From IMG/VR virus record IMGVR_UViG_3300042691_042834, positions 1 to 44,481 of that record: a stretch of 44,481 nt of DNA. One strand, given 5' to 3'. The position numbers and the translations under genes were made by a program. This stretch comes from a virus. The notes below the pieces were generated by a model. The model did no database searches. It worked only from the letters and a program-made list of their open reading frames with translations, and was not told where the DNA came from. Numbering within the stretch: the stretch's first letter is position 1; every line of letters starts with the position of its first letter. Positions 25,501 through 33,791 of the stretch are shown one piece after another.

Positions 25501-26299
25501 CGGCGCCGTCAAGACGATCAGTGGGGGTTCCGCCGCATGGAACACGAACCGGCGGATTACGACGCTCGACTTCAGCGGGGACAGCCGCTTCGTGGCGTCC
25601 GGCGCTTTCAACACCCTGTCGCTGTCGGTGCCGGTCTCGGTGGCCACGGGGACCACGGTTCCGAGCGGAGCCTGGCAGTTCGCGTACGTGTACCTGGTGC
25701 ATTCGACGGCCAACCCCGGGAACGTCGGCAAGAAGGCGAAGGTCATGTGGAACAACACGACGAACGTGTTCTTCGACACGACCAAGGCGGAGGCGGACTG
25801 GGTCAAGCAGACCGTGGCCGGCGACGTCTTCGTGGTGAGCCCGGTCGTGTTCGAGTGGGCCGGGCATCCGCTCGGCATGCAGACCGACCAGGGCATGGTG
25901 TTCTCGAACGCGGACTTCTTCCGGGTCAAGATCGCCTCGTCCGTGGGCGCGGCCTTCACCGACGTGGCGGGACCCCCACTGGTCGATTCGGTGACGGCCA
26001 CCAAGCCGCTGGCCCAGTTCTTCGGGCTCCTGTACTCGGGGACGGGCGACGTGCCGGAGCGGACCGCCCGGACGTTGAACGGGGACGGGCAGCCGTACAA
26101 GTCGGTGCAGGACGGGGAAGGCATGGTGTATGCCGCCTTCGGATCCGATTCTTCCGATGGGCGCTACGGCGCCAAGGGAACGTCCCTGAATCCGGGGATC
26201 CGCATCTTGTGCCCCGATCTCGATTTCCGGTTGCTCGGGTGCATTGTTCGTGGGACCATCACGAACGTCGAGCGGACAAGCAACCACAGAGGTAGCTGA
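22553..26299 (+). CDS. Large tail nozzle-like protein with inserted adhesion domains
   Basis: This 1248-residue protein starts at ATG 22553 behind GGAGTAGGTG. Its position after adaptor and fibre genes and its C-terminal half fit a podoviral nozzle (tail tubular B type). That half has R-Y-N-P-T-I-P-S-N-E-V-I-T-F-V-R-A-G-G-N-M-L-G-M-S-R-D-K-V-Y-H-I and further propeller-like strands. Residues about 167-352 match the DNRLRE pattern (D-T-Y-L-R-S-D...N-Y-G-T-A-A-T-L-E-L, L-F-R-F, A-T-W-N, K-L-T-V-T-Y-S-D), usually an adhesion or carbohydrate-associated fold. Residues about 470-585 resemble an Ig/Fn3 domain (L-L-T-P-A-N-K-Q-T-G-V-S-V-T-P-R-L-D-W). The stop overlaps the next ATG. Confidence 0.72.
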   Translation: MPEIKTDWSYPVMETTLDKRVEKPGVQQGFSSEMTGVDGRSEGGLKPFPGFQLVYTLSALRLQSGHSTASRILDFRPVDFRIGSEYYGYGFVYRAQRTTGNLCDVFIDYWNSVENTWSTCVKLMDGVSKDAQFDVEVAGRFVYTFASGRSPALFYVDATRTKEYFAEFDTYLRSDTATTNYGTAATLELQGGGATTRNILFRFATENEADKTVESATLEFTVSGNAMVAGDPSSTVRVNPVTDPGATGQLWESTTATWNLRKTAVNWQTAGGTWDGSIETTTTIPVGFFGRVSMNVKDAVQAGLSSVTQSFTDKVDLIVRGSTSNRVLSVAAVSQGNLGIRPKLTVTYSDKVFLTPVIVGEDPAVDPIPGPGKQPTLKSPERGISPGSFTSIESGVPASAQIVLVSDNPYSNEANFPNPVSGLCVSDTFPAPASPTVPGTSPGAHTPTAGACSAVVADPTTSAGLTTQLLTPANKQTGVSVTPRLDWTSYYADGQALSPNMVWDVYLVEEGKGVLGQKRVASGLTVSYYEPGQLWPGGKMPYGKKFLWKVVAKRMDCDDFFVESMTASFTTEEKFLARKFEPGDYSFGYVLVDSKTGRRSAFSEVAQARSEDFLVARIQGGNTISVKQDQFMGVEIVYDSAKYDLMYVYRSVKIQDAGGTMMAGLPFLDAVVTLQDYQTCKNGDGGSYTFNTATTTLRHAMYFYELEDKQLVYQTPYTDRSVFDEQMPFGGAAAFYQNTMLVSRIEAPPKSTTVEDRPEDVTRGLGEMRWSSLMELSPELFPPFNRYNPTIPSNEVITFVRAGGNMLGMSRDKVYHIRKSGPYIKVTEMHEGYGVANQRAVDSVGSAAYFVTSHGLKAVDMQGQLDEIRNLNSVMVREWRSDLLSVEVAHDPLMNCLFVLNPVQEETYVLWFSSGKTTKIADTTFAHVTQGPWPSNWTEGTKTTAYRFPLTRRAFFLEQSQETRTSGTGLTSYPGPRIYVVDSGAVKTISGGSAAWNTNRRITTLDFSGDSRFVASGAFNTLSLSVPVSVATGTTVPSGAWQFAYVYLVHSTANPGNVGKKAKVMWNNTTNVFFDTTKAEADWVKQTVAGDVFVVSPVVFEWAGHPLGMQTDQGMVFSNADFFRVKIASSVGAAFTDVAGPPLVDSVTATKPLAQFFGLLYSGTGDVPERTARTLNGDGQPYKSVQDGEGMVYAAFGSDSSDGRYGAKGTSLNPGIRILCPDLDFRLLGCIVRGTITNVERTSNHRGS
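25519..25528 (+). repeat. Dispersed motif near-copy
   Basis: CAGTGGGGGT preceded by T; TTCC extension present; read as I-S-G-G-S. Confidence 0.6.
25972..25983 (-). repeat. Dispersed motif copy 15
   Basis: Exact inverted 12-mer read as P-P-L-V. Confidence 0.9.
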
Positions 26300-27465
26300 T
26301 GAGCCAGTTCCAGACCAACTTTGGGTTCAACCAGGGTCAGCAGGGCGGGTACCAGGGACTCGAGAGCCTGGCCCAGTTCCCTGGACCGTTCTCCCAGCAG
26401 GCTCCCCGGCCGGCCGGACGAGCCCCCATGACGTCCCCAAACCGTCCACAGCTGGCGGGTGGGTATCAGCCGTATCAGAGCGGGTTCCGGGGTTCGCCGG
26501 TGGAGCCGACGAACCGGGGTCCTTCGGGCTCGTTCTCGATGGGTGGGGTTCCCGCGCAGGCACTCGCGTGGGATCAGGCGCTCGCGAACGCGATGCGGAC
26601 CGACATGAGCCAGCAGCAGGGCGCCATGAACCAGCAGTACGGGGCGCTGGCGGGCCAGATCGGGCAGTACGAGCGGGACATGCTGGGGGGCCTTGGGGCG
26701 TTCAATCGGCAGGCCGCGCAGCAGTACGGCAACATGCAGGGCATCGCCGGGGGTCTTGAGCGACAGGGCCGGGAGATGCTGCAGCGCACCCAGACGGAGC
26801 GGCAGAACGTGCTCGGAGAGGTTCGCCAGCGCGTGGACCGCGCGGACGTGCAGGCGGGCGAGGCCGTGCAGACTGCGGAGCAGATGGTGTCGGGCTTCCG
26901 GGACTCGAGCGCTCAGGACGCGGCCAACCTGGCGTTCGGCATGCGGCGCAACGTGCAGGGTGCGATGAAGGAGATCGAGACCAACCCCGACATGACGCCG
27001 GCTGAGAAGCAGGCGGCGATGTTCCAGCTGCGGACCGAGACCGAGTCGCAGGTCACCCAGAACGTGAGCGGCATCTTCAGCCGCATGAACGACATGATGG
27101 CCAGCCTCAAGGGCCAGCTGTCGCAGGTCCAGATGGCCCGTGCCTCGACCACCCAGCAGGGTGCCGGGCTGATCGGGCAGGTCGGCACGACCATGAGCCA
27201 GCAGGGTCTCGAGGCAGAGCGCATGAACCAGAGCATGCAGGAGCTCGGCGCCTCGATCCGCACGTCGGCGGAGAACGCGGCCGTGTCGGCTCAGTTCCAG
27301 GCGAACGCGGCTCTGCTGCAGGGAAGGACCGCGCTCTACGAGATGATCCAGGGCAACCCGATGCAGTTCGTCAGCCAGTTCGCCGGGCTGACCGGCTACC
27401 TTGCGGGAGCCAGCACTCCGGGCCTGAGCCGGATTAGCCTGCCGAACCTGGGAGGTGGAGCGTGA
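26299..27465 (+). CDS. Glutamine-rich internal virion candidate
   Basis: This 388-residue protein is very rich in Gln, Gly, Met and Ala. The first about 80 residues are disordered (F-G-F-N-Q-G-Q-Q-G-G-Y-Q). Residues about 95-350 form long helices with Q-x-x-A and M-x-x-Q patterns, and the end is hydrophobic (F-A-G-L-T-G-Y-L-A-G-A). Size, composition and position after the nozzle fit podoviral internal core or ejection proteins, but no family motif is seen. The stop overlaps the next GTG start. Confidence 0.65.
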   Translation: MSQFQTNFGFNQGQQGGYQGLESLAQFPGPFSQQAPRPAGRAPMTSPNRPQLAGGYQPYQSGFRGSPVEPTNRGPSGSFSMGGVPAQALAWDQALANAMRTDMSQQQGAMNQQYGALAGQIGQYERDMLGGLGAFNRQAAQQYGNMQGIAGGLERQGREMLQRTQTERQNVLGEVRQRVDRADVQAGEAVQTAEQMVSGFRDSSAQDAANLAFGMRRNVQGAMKEIETNPDMTPAEKQAAMFQLRTETESQVTQNVSGIFSRMNDMMASLKGQLSQVQMARASTTQQGAGLIGQVGTTMSQQGLEAERMNQSMQELGASIRTSAENAAVSAQFQANAALLQGRTALYEMIQGNPMQFVSQFAGLTGYLAGASTPGLSRISLPNLGGGA

Positions 27466-29111
27466 GCCGGATCCCGAGCAACACGGAGCAGTTCCTGGGA
27501 GGCGTGGCGGCCGGCGTTCAGAACGTCGGGCAGGCGGCGCAGAACTTCCAGATCTCGTCGCAGCGCGACATCGCCCTGCAGGAGCTGGCGCAGCGCGACC
27601 GGCAGATGGCCCAGCAGGGCCAGCAGTTCGAGCGCGGGCTCAAGGCGGAGGAGGAGAACTACCGTCGCCTGAACGAGAGCCGCGAGCGCATGCAGGCGCA
27701 GGAGCTCGGTCAGCAGGGCGCCCAGTTCAACCAGCGCATGGAGTTCGACCGGGAGCAGGCCCGGCTCGAGCAGCTGCTTTCGGTCAAGATGAAGAACATC
27801 GAGTTCGAGATGGCTGCCGCAGACCGGGAGATCGCGGCCTCCGCCGACAACGATCCACGGCTCGTCGAGATGCGGGCCCGCCGGAAAACGCTGCGCGACG
27901 AGGGCCGGAACCTGGAGCAGCTGGTGTCGGCCGCCGGTCTGGCGTCGCAGATGGCCGGCGAGGTCCGAAGCGACCGCCTTTCAGAGATTACGGCCCGGCT
28001 TACGGCGCACAGCGAAGCACTGGCGACCCGCTACGCAAACGCGACGGATGCGGTTCGCAGCGGTTTCGACTACGCGAGCCTGCAGAACGCCGGCAAGGAA
28101 AGCTTCGTCAACCAGGTGCGTCGGCTGGACGCGCTTATGCGACAGGAACTGGGGAACGTCGGAACCGCCGCCGCGAACCTGGCCGGGGTAGCGCCGGTGA
28201 CGATGCTTGCGATGAACAACGTGGCCAAGTGGGTGCTTGGGGCCAGTGGGGGTAGCGAGGATCTGGCTCGGCTTGCAGCCACGAACTTCACGAAGAACGG
28301 CGGAGCGATGGCGGCGTCCATCGTGGAGAACACTTTCGATGTGAGCGGGAGCGCATTCGGTCTGAAGGGCCCGGACCAGGAGAAGGCGAAGAGACTGATG
28401 GGAGAGATCATCTCGACCGCGTCCATCATGCGGGGAGTCACTCCGGAGATGCGGACGACCGGCTCCGACATGAACGCCCAGCGCGAGAAGATCGCGGCGA
28501 ACATCCAGGAACTGCGGTCCATCGGCATGGGTGACGAGCAGATCGGCGGGATCCTTGACGGACTCGAGACCCTGGCTGAGAACCGGGCGGAGACCTTGCG
28601 GATGATGGACCCGACGGAACTCGGTGGTCCCGAGCAGACGATGCTGCAGGAATCGCTGACGGGCGTCGGACGCATTCACGACCTGATCGACGGCGTCGCC
28701 AGCGACAAGACGCTGATGGCGAAGTACGGAGGCGCGCTGTCGGACCAGTCGAAGTACGACTACGCCGGAACGATCCGACGGGCGCAGCAGGCGTACGGTC
28801 TCGGAGAGAGCGCCGAGTTCCAGACGTTGATGCAGGAGCTCGATGCGATGGGAGTCTCCCCGGAGCAGAGGGCGGAGTACGTGCGTCTGCTCACCGATGC
28901 CGCGCCGGGTCTCGAGAACCTGCGGCCCGACTTCTTTCGGAGCCAGGCGCAGGCGCTCGGCAGGCGCCAGGTCGCGGCCGGGCAGGAGGCCGAGAATCTC
29001 GACGAGCTGCTTGCCCAGACGCAGGGCCAGGTGGTGGCCGGACGGCAGGCGCAGGTGTATCGCGGAGCGCAGGCGGGTCTTGAGGATCTCGTTCGAGACA
29101 TCGGAGGTTGA
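27462..29111 (+). CDS. Helical internal virion candidate
   Basis: This 549-residue protein starts at GTG 27462 behind GGAGGTGGAG. The first about 140 residues are a charged coiled coil with many Gln and Glu (Q-Q-G-Q-Q-F-E-R-G-L-K-A-E-E-E-N-Y-R-R-L). The rest is helical, with a short hydrophobic segment near residues 238-258 that contains the dispersed motif (A-S-G-G). No lytic transglycosylase signature was found. An internal virion role is inferred from its position between two similar genes. Confidence 0.65.
   Translation: MSRIPSNTEQFLGGVAAGVQNVGQAAQNFQISSQRDIALQELAQRDRQMAQQGQQFERGLKAEEENYRRLNESRERMQAQELGQQGAQFNQRMEFDREQARLEQLLSVKMKNIEFEMAAADREIAASADNDPRLVEMRARRKTLRDEGRNLEQLVSAAGLASQMAGEVRSDRLSEITARLTAHSEALATRYANATDAVRSGFDYASLQNAGKESFVNQVRRLDALMRQELGNVGTAAANLAGVAPVTMLAMNNVAKWVLGASGGSEDLARLAATNFTKNGGAMAASIVENTFDVSGSAFGLKGPDQEKAKRLMGEIISTASIMRGVTPEMRTTGSDMNAQREKIAANIQELRSIGMGDEQIGGILDGLETLAENRAETLRMMDPTELGGPEQTMLQESLTGVGRIHDLIDGVASDKTLMAKYGGALSDQSKYDYAGTIRRAQQAYGLGESAEFQTLMQELDAMGVSPEQRAEYVRLLTDAAPGLENLRPDFFRSQAQALGRRQVAAGQEAENLDELLAQTQGQVVAGRQAQVYRGAQAGLEDLVRDIGG
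28243..28253 (+). repeat. Dispersed motif copy 16
   Basis: CCAGTGGGGGT read as A-S-G-G. Confidence 0.9.
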
Positions 29112-29113
29112 CC

Positions 29114-31993
29114 ATGGCAAAGATGGGCTTGAAGGCAGCTAAGACTCGCGAGATCGCCTTGAGGACGAAGATCCAGGCGATCAAGGATGAGGCGGTTCGC
29201 GAGCAACTGGCCGAGATGCTGAAGGAGATCAATCTTCGCCAGGCCACCACCGAAGAGTTTGCACAGATCGAGGAGGGCTTGAAGGCAGCGGCCACCATGC
29301 CGGCGACGGCCGCGGATGTCGAGGCTGCGAAGAAGAACCTCGAGAGCGGTGGTGCGACAGCCGCGCCCAAGCCCGAGCCGAAGAACCCTCCGGCCGCGAA
29401 GCCGGCGGCCAAGGCTCCGAAGCAGGTCAACTTCGAGGAGACGTTCGAGCCGAAGTCCAAGGGCGTGTATCGGTATGTCCGCGCCACGGTGAAGAACTCG
29501 GACGGGCAGTATGTCACGAAGGAGACGGTTGTCCGTGCAGCTACGGGAAAGGCGGCGCAGGCGAAGGCCGTGGCCTGGGCCCGCAGTCAGGGCGCGGACA
29601 AGCCCACCGAGCGTCTCATCTATTCGATGGAGCAGATGGACTACACCCCCAACGTGCTCGGTGCGTCCGGACCGGTGAGAGCCGATCAGATGGCACAGGA
29701 GGCGTCAGCCAGGCTGCAGGCGCTGAGGGCAAAGAACAAGGACGCTCCCGAGCTGTACACGCCCGTTGAGAAGCAGGCGTTCGAGGATCGGAAAAAGCAG
29801 AAGTCCGACCAGCCCAGGAAGCGGGGATCCACGACTCGTTCCAATGCGACCACGGCGGCGAGTCTTGAGGGGGGAGATCTGGACGAGGCGGGACGTGGTG
29901 CGAACCTTCTTCGCGCCCAACGGTTGGAGGCGGCGAGGAACGATCTCAAGGCCCGCATCAACGCCGCTCCTGAAGAGTGGGATGCGTTCGTCCAATCTCA
30001 GAAGGGAAAGAAGAAAGAAGAGTTGCTCGAGTCGATGGCGACGAAGATGGCTGCGGATCCGGATCGTCTCGACGATGCCGGAAAGCAGATACTTGAGCGG
30101 GCCAAGAACAACATGCTCCTTGTCAAGAAGGGAGCTGACGGCAAGCAGATCCCGGTCAAGCCCAACTTCGGCCAGGCTTACAAGTTCCTCGGGCTGGTTC
30201 CTGCCACCAACGTCGCCGAGGTCGTGTCCAAGGGTCGCCGAGGATCCAAGACCAAGGCGGTTGTCAACGAGGCCAAGGACTATCTCGATTCAGCGGAGCT
30301 CAGGAAACTGATCGGAGACAAGACCGGAAATGAGGCCCGCGCGATCCGGGTCAAGTACCTGGCTGAGCAGGGAGCCTTTGATTCCGTCAATCAGGAAGGC
30401 GCACGAGCCCGCATCCTGGACATCATCGACGATCCGGAATCCTTCGCGGCTTTGTCCAAGGACAACAACGCGATGTCCGTCCTGGAAAAGTACGGCAAGG
30501 CTTCGACCATCGCGTCCCGGTCCGTGAATGCCGATGAATACGGGCGAATCGTTCTTTCTCAGATCGACTACGCCCTCAAGCCCGGTCTGGAAGGCGCCGG
30601 CCAGCGTCTTCTGGAGGTGGACGAGAAGGTTCGGAAGAGGGTCCTGAAAACCAACGGCTCCTTGAAGGCCGAGTTCCTGGGCGGAACCGGTCCAGAGAGG
30701 ACGCAGCGGGCCATCGCGAACACCATGTCGCGGGCCCGACAGAAGGAGCGGATCGCCGAGCTTGAGACCAAGCAGGAGACGGTCGAGACCCTGTTCAAGA
30801 AGCACAAGCGCTACTCCGAGCAGATCGACAAGAACATCGAGAAGGGCATGGCGTTGGACAGCAGGGAGATGCGGAATCTCCGTGATCTCCGGGCCACTGC
30901 GGTCAAGGACATCATGTTGCTCAGCGACGTGGCCGAGCGTCAGAAGAAGACCCGTATGCAGGGGCAGGGAAACGCGGTCATCACCGAGTGGTTTGAGCAG
31001 CAGAAGCTGGTGGAAGCGCTTGATCAAGAAGCCGACCCCGCGAAGAAGAAGGTGCTCCAGGATCGCATCGCCGAACTCGACAAGACGATTGCTTCCCGTG
31101 GTGGCGGGCTTTACAAGATCGACTACAGCCCCGAAACGATCCCGCAATCATCGTTGAAGGGAAAGCTCGCCAGCCTCAAGAGAGACCTGGCTCTTGCGGA
31201 GAAAGGCAAGTACAGCCGAGGCAGGGGCAAGACTGGAGATCTCGCCAAAGAACTCATTCCCCAGCGGGTGGCTAGCCTGAAAAGCCAGATCGCCACATTT
31301 GAGGCGGAAGCCCTGCGTCGCAAGGATCCTGCAAAGGCAGCCGCCAAGGCTGCGGAGGTGGCTGCTGCGAAGAAGGCGGCCGAAGAAGCCGCCAAGGTTG
31401 CGGAGGCGGCCCCGGCTGTACCTGCGGCCCCGGCGGCGGTGGCTGCGGAGGTGGCGGGGGCTGCGGCCGTTGCGACCCCCACTGGTCCCAAGCCGAAGGC
31501 GTCGGCGCTCACGTCGGGAGCCTGGAAGAAGGGGCCGAAGGGTGCGGGTCGTTCCGCGACGGCGCTCAAGGCGGTCAAGAGTCGTGCGGCGGGGATGGGC
31601 ATCGGACGGGGTGCCGGTGTCGCGGCCCGGATGTCGCCGCTGATGCGGGTGCTCGGACCGCTCGGCCTGGCGTACGGCGCGTACGAACTGACAAGCGCGA
31701 TGCGGGAGCGGACCATCGGCGATGCGGATCGCCAGCGGCTCCAGAACCTCGAGGCCCTGTCTGCGGTTTCGGGCGGCGTCGAGCAGGACATCGCGGCGCG
31801 GCAGCAGATGCAGCAGATGAGGCAGTTCGTCGACCTTGCCGGCATCGAGCGGCAGCGACAGGTTGACGAGATGCGAAGCCGGTATAGCGACCAGGCCGCG
31901 CTCGATGCTATCCTGCGCGGACACGAGGCTTCCCTGGCGGCGCTGGCCCAGCCCAGCCGACCGAGCATCGCGGAGATGATGGCGAGGATGTGA
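29114..31993 (+). CDS. Large Lys/Ala-rich internal virion candidate
   Basis: This 959-residue protein starts at ATG 29114 behind GGAGG. The body is basic and helical (K-A-A-K-T-R-E-I-A-L-R-T-K-I-Q-A). Residues about 735-790 are almost pure Ala/Lys/Glu/Pro (P-A-K-A-A-A-K-A-A-E-V-A-A-A-K-K-A-A) and look like a flexible arm ending at a motif copy (T-P-T-G). A short hydrophobic stretch follows (M-R-V-L-G-P-L-G-L-A-Y-G-A). The composition resembles ejected or DNA-associated virion proteins. No enzyme motif is visible. Confidence 0.65.
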   Translation: MAKMGLKAAKTREIALRTKIQAIKDEAVREQLAEMLKEINLRQATTEEFAQIEEGLKAAATMPATAADVEAAKKNLESGGATAAPKPEPKNPPAAKPAAKAPKQVNFEETFEPKSKGVYRYVRATVKNSDGQYVTKETVVRAATGKAAQAKAVAWARSQGADKPTERLIYSMEQMDYTPNVLGASGPVRADQMAQEASARLQALRAKNKDAPELYTPVEKQAFEDRKKQKSDQPRKRGSTTRSNATTAASLEGGDLDEAGRGANLLRAQRLEAARNDLKARINAAPEEWDAFVQSQKGKKKEELLESMATKMAADPDRLDDAGKQILERAKNNMLLVKKGADGKQIPVKPNFGQAYKFLGLVPATNVAEVVSKGRRGSKTKAVVNEAKDYLDSAELRKLIGDKTGNEARAIRVKYLAEQGAFDSVNQEGARARILDIIDDPESFAALSKDNNAMSVLEKYGKASTIASRSVNADEYGRIVLSQIDYALKPGLEGAGQRLLEVDEKVRKRVLKTNGSLKAEFLGGTGPERTQRAIANTMSRARQKERIAELETKQETVETLFKKHKRYSEQIDKNIEKGMALDSREMRNLRDLRATAVKDIMLLSDVAERQKKTRMQGQGNAVITEWFEQQKLVEALDQEADPAKKKVLQDRIAELDKTIASRGGGLYKIDYSPETIPQSSLKGKLASLKRDLALAEKGKYSRGRGKTGDLAKELIPQRVASLKSQIATFEAEALRRKDPAKAAAKAAEVAAAKKAAEEAAKVAEAAPAVPAAPAAVAAEVAGAAAVATPTGPKPKASALTSGAWKKGPKGAGRSATALKAVKSRAAGMGIGRGAGVAARMSPLMRVLGPLGLAYGAYELTSAMRERTIGDADRQRLQNLEALSAVSGGVEQDIAARQQMQQMRQFVDLAGIERQRQVDEMRSRYSDQAALDAILRGHEASLAALAQPSRPSIAEMMARM
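31475..31486 (-). repeat. Dispersed motif copy 17
   Basis: Exact inverted 12-mer read as T-P-T-G at the end of the Ala/Lys arm. Confidence 0.9.
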
Positions 31994-32355
31994 TGGTGCA
32001 GATCGACGACGTGAAGCGCATCTCCCACGAGGTCGTTGAATCCCACAACGCCCGTGGCTATGCGCTGGTCAAGCTGACCGAGGCCCACCCACCAGTGGGG
32101 GTCCTCCTCAACCTGACCAAGGAACCGATCATGCGTCCGGGCAAGGAGCTCCGGGCTAAGGCGGACATCCGGCGCTTCCTGTGGGAGACGAGCCACAAGG
32201 GTCTCAGGCGCAAGGACAGGACCTGGGTGTGGACCAGGTACCTTGAGGATCGGAACGTCAGCCTGGTCGGGCTGGCCGTGATGACCAGCCGCAAGGCCGC
32301 CGAGAAGCTGTCGACGATCAATCCCGAGTACCAGTTCATCGAGGTGGGCCCATGA
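31993..32355 (+). CDS. 120-residue unknown protein
   Basis: ATG 31993 overlaps the previous TGA; GTG 31990 is an in-frame alternative. The protein is small, basic and mixed alpha/beta (Y-A-L-V-K-L-T-E-A-H-P-P-V-G-V-L-L-N-L). It has an Arg/Lys-rich middle (K-E-L-R-A-K-A-D-I-R-R-F-L-W-E) and no recognised family. The motif copy at 32091 reads P-V-G-V. It is co-translated with neighbours on both sides (TGATG and ATGA overlaps). Confidence 0.65.
   Translation: MVQIDDVKRISHEVVESHNARGYALVKLTEAHPPVGVLLNLTKEPIMRPGKELRAKADIRRFLWETSHKGLRRKDRTWVWTRYLEDRNVSLVGLAVMTSRKAAEKLSTINPEYQFIEVGP
32091..32102 (+). repeat. Dispersed motif copy 18
   Basis: Exact 12-mer read as P-V-G-V. Confidence 0.9.
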
Positions 32356-32828
32356 GCCGTCTAGCAGGATCAGCCTTCAAGAGCCTGTCGGGTCTGGTCG
32401 GCGGAGCCAAGGGTTTAGGTCTTGACTTCAGCAGTCCCGGAGTCGCGCTCGGCGTGGGTGTTCCCACGGCGATGTTCGCCGGGGACATCCTCGGAAACCT
32501 GGGCGGTGCGGTCAAGGAGTCCGTGGTCGGGTTCGACAAGGACCTCAAGGTGGAGATGCAGCGACGCCGCTATCAGGCGGCTCAGGCCCTCAAGGCCCGG
32601 CGTCTCCAGCAGGCCATGGCGGACAACATGATGCGGCTGGCGGCTGCGAACCCGCAGCTCTACAATCAGCTGATGGTCGGGCGGGCGCTGCCGCAGGGAG
32701 CCGTGGTCCTGGGCGGAGGTCGCAAGACGGACTTCCTGGAGAGCGTGGCGTACCAGATGGCAACGGGTGGATTTGGAACCACCACTGGATCCCCCGATTC
32801 TCTCCAGGCAATCGCAGACTCCTTCTGA
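32352..32828 (+). CDS. 158-residue small virion-type protein with hydrophobic N-terminus
   Basis: Residues about 10-50 are Gly/Ala/Val-rich and weakly hydrophobic (G-V-A-L-G-V-G-V-P-T-A-M-F-A-G-D-I-L). A basic helix follows (E-M-Q-R-R-R-Y-Q-A-A-Q-A-L-K-A-R-R-L-Q-Q). This is typical of small membrane-interacting virion proteins, but no family is recognised and the role is inferred from context. The start overlaps the previous stop. Confidence 0.62.
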   Translation: MSRLAGSAFKSLSGLVGGAKGLGLDFSSPGVALGVGVPTAMFAGDILGNLGGAVKESVVGFDKDLKVEMQRRRYQAAQALKARRLQQAMADNMMRLAAANPQLYNQLMVGRALPQGAVVLGGGRKTDFLESVAYQMATGGFGTTTGSPDSLQAIADSF

Positions 32829-32836
32829 GGTGAACC

Positions 32837-33280
32837 ATGCCTGGACAGATCGCTCTTGAGCCTCGTTACTACCCCGCCGACTTCCAGTGCAACAGCTACT
32901 GCTTCAAGCTGCTGACCAATGAGGTCCAGGTGAACTGGGCGCTGCTTGCTCCGGACAAGACGGTGGTGGTGGACTCGATCCAGATCTTCTTCCCCACTGA
33001 GCTGATTACGAATGCGCGGAACGTGAAGTTCAAGGTGACCACGGGCATCCTGCCGACGTACGCCACGGCGTCTCAGGACGTGACCACGGCGCAGGCTCTC
33101 AGCATTAGCTCGGGCGACTACCCGTTCGAGAAGACGATGACGTTCGCGACCACCAACGGAACGCCGAACAACAACATCATCCCGGCTGGTTCGGTGCTGT
33201 GGATGAACTTCGACAACAGCCTGGCCTTCACTGCGGCTACGAGCATCAACGTCCTGGTCCGGTGGCGGAGCCAGCTGTAA
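32837..33280 (+). CDS. Tandem paralogue 1, beta-rich virion protein
   Basis: This 147-residue protein starts at ATG 32837 behind GAGGTGAA. It is beta-rich with Thr, Val, Asn and Phe. It shares a common plan with the next gene: N-terminal D-F-Q segment, V-D-S-I-Q-I-F-F near residue 50, P-A-G-S-V-L-W near residue 117, and the ending L-V-R-W-R-S-Q-L. A decoration or fibre-tip role is plausible. Confidence 0.7.
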   Translation: MPGQIALEPRYYPADFQCNSYCFKLLTNEVQVNWALLAPDKTVVVDSIQIFFPTELITNARNVKFKVTTGILPTYATASQDVTTAQALSISSGDYPFEKTMTFATTNGTPNNNIIPAGSVLWMNFDNSLAFTAATSINVLVRWRSQL

Positions 33281-33721
33281 GTGGCGGGCTCGCCGGTCAT
33301 CGTCACGCGGAACCAGCCGTCCGACTTCCAGGTCACGACGTGGACGCTGCATTCCCCGCAGCACGACAAGTACCCGATCATAGTGGCGGACCGAGAGATC
33401 GCCATCGACTCGATCCGGTTCTATGCGGGCGGCAATCCGAGCGGGGCGCGGGATCTGAAGTTCGTCCACGCTCCGGCTCCGAACCTTCCGGACTACGGCA
33501 CTCCGATCTCGGGGCAGACGGACCTGCTGCTGGCCGCGAAGAACCTGGCGACATCGGGTGCTCCGTTGATCTGGGACACGACGGTGCCGACGAGCGGCTT
33601 CGAGGTCAACGTGTCGAACAACCGGGTGCCTGCGGGCAACATGGTGTGGCTGCTCGCGAACGGCAACATCAACATCTCGACGAACATCCTGGTACAGCTG
33701 CGATGGCGCAGCCAGTACTGA
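33281..33721 (+). CDS. Tandem paralogue 2, beta-rich virion protein
   Basis: The GTG start immediately follows the TAA of its paralogue. The 146 residues repeat the same plan: S-D-F-Q-V, I-A-I-D-S-I-R-F-Y, V-P-A-G-N-M-V-W-L and the ending V-Q-L-R-W-R-S-Q-Y. Overall identity to the first copy is modest, so the duplication is old. A terminator lies 24 bases after the stop. Confidence 0.7.
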   Translation: MAGSPVIVTRNQPSDFQVTTWTLHSPQHDKYPIIVADREIAIDSIRFYAGGNPSGARDLKFVHAPAPNLPDYGTPISGQTDLLLAAKNLATSGAPLIWDTTVPTSGFEVNVSNNRVPAGNMVWLLANGNINISTNILVQLRWRSQY

Positions 33722-33744
33722 ACGATCATCTTTTCCCCTCCGGC

Positions 33745-33770
33745 AAGGACCACTGGAAACAGTGGTCTTT
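33745..33770 (+). terminator. Intrinsic terminator before the 1143-residue gene
   Basis: AAGGACCACTG pairs with CAGTGGTCTTT (11 bp, one G-U) around a GAAA tetraloop and is followed by GCTTT. The 3' arm supplies the first three Ts. It ends 28 bases before the next start codon. Confidence 0.75.
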
Positions 33771-33785
33771 GCTTTGGGGCGATGC

Positions 33786-33791
33786 GATACT
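33786..33791 (+). promoter_or_regulatory. Possible -10 box GATACT before ATG 33798
   Basis: GATACT ends six bases before an ATG that lacks a good SD, just after a terminator, so a fresh promoter is expected here. No strong -35 is visible. Confidence 0.3.

Noticed and set aside
22856-26287. 1143-residue minus-strand frame opposite the nozzle gene
   Set aside because: Arg/His/Val-rich antisense frame with no domain pattern; the plus frame has recognisable domains and SD coupling.
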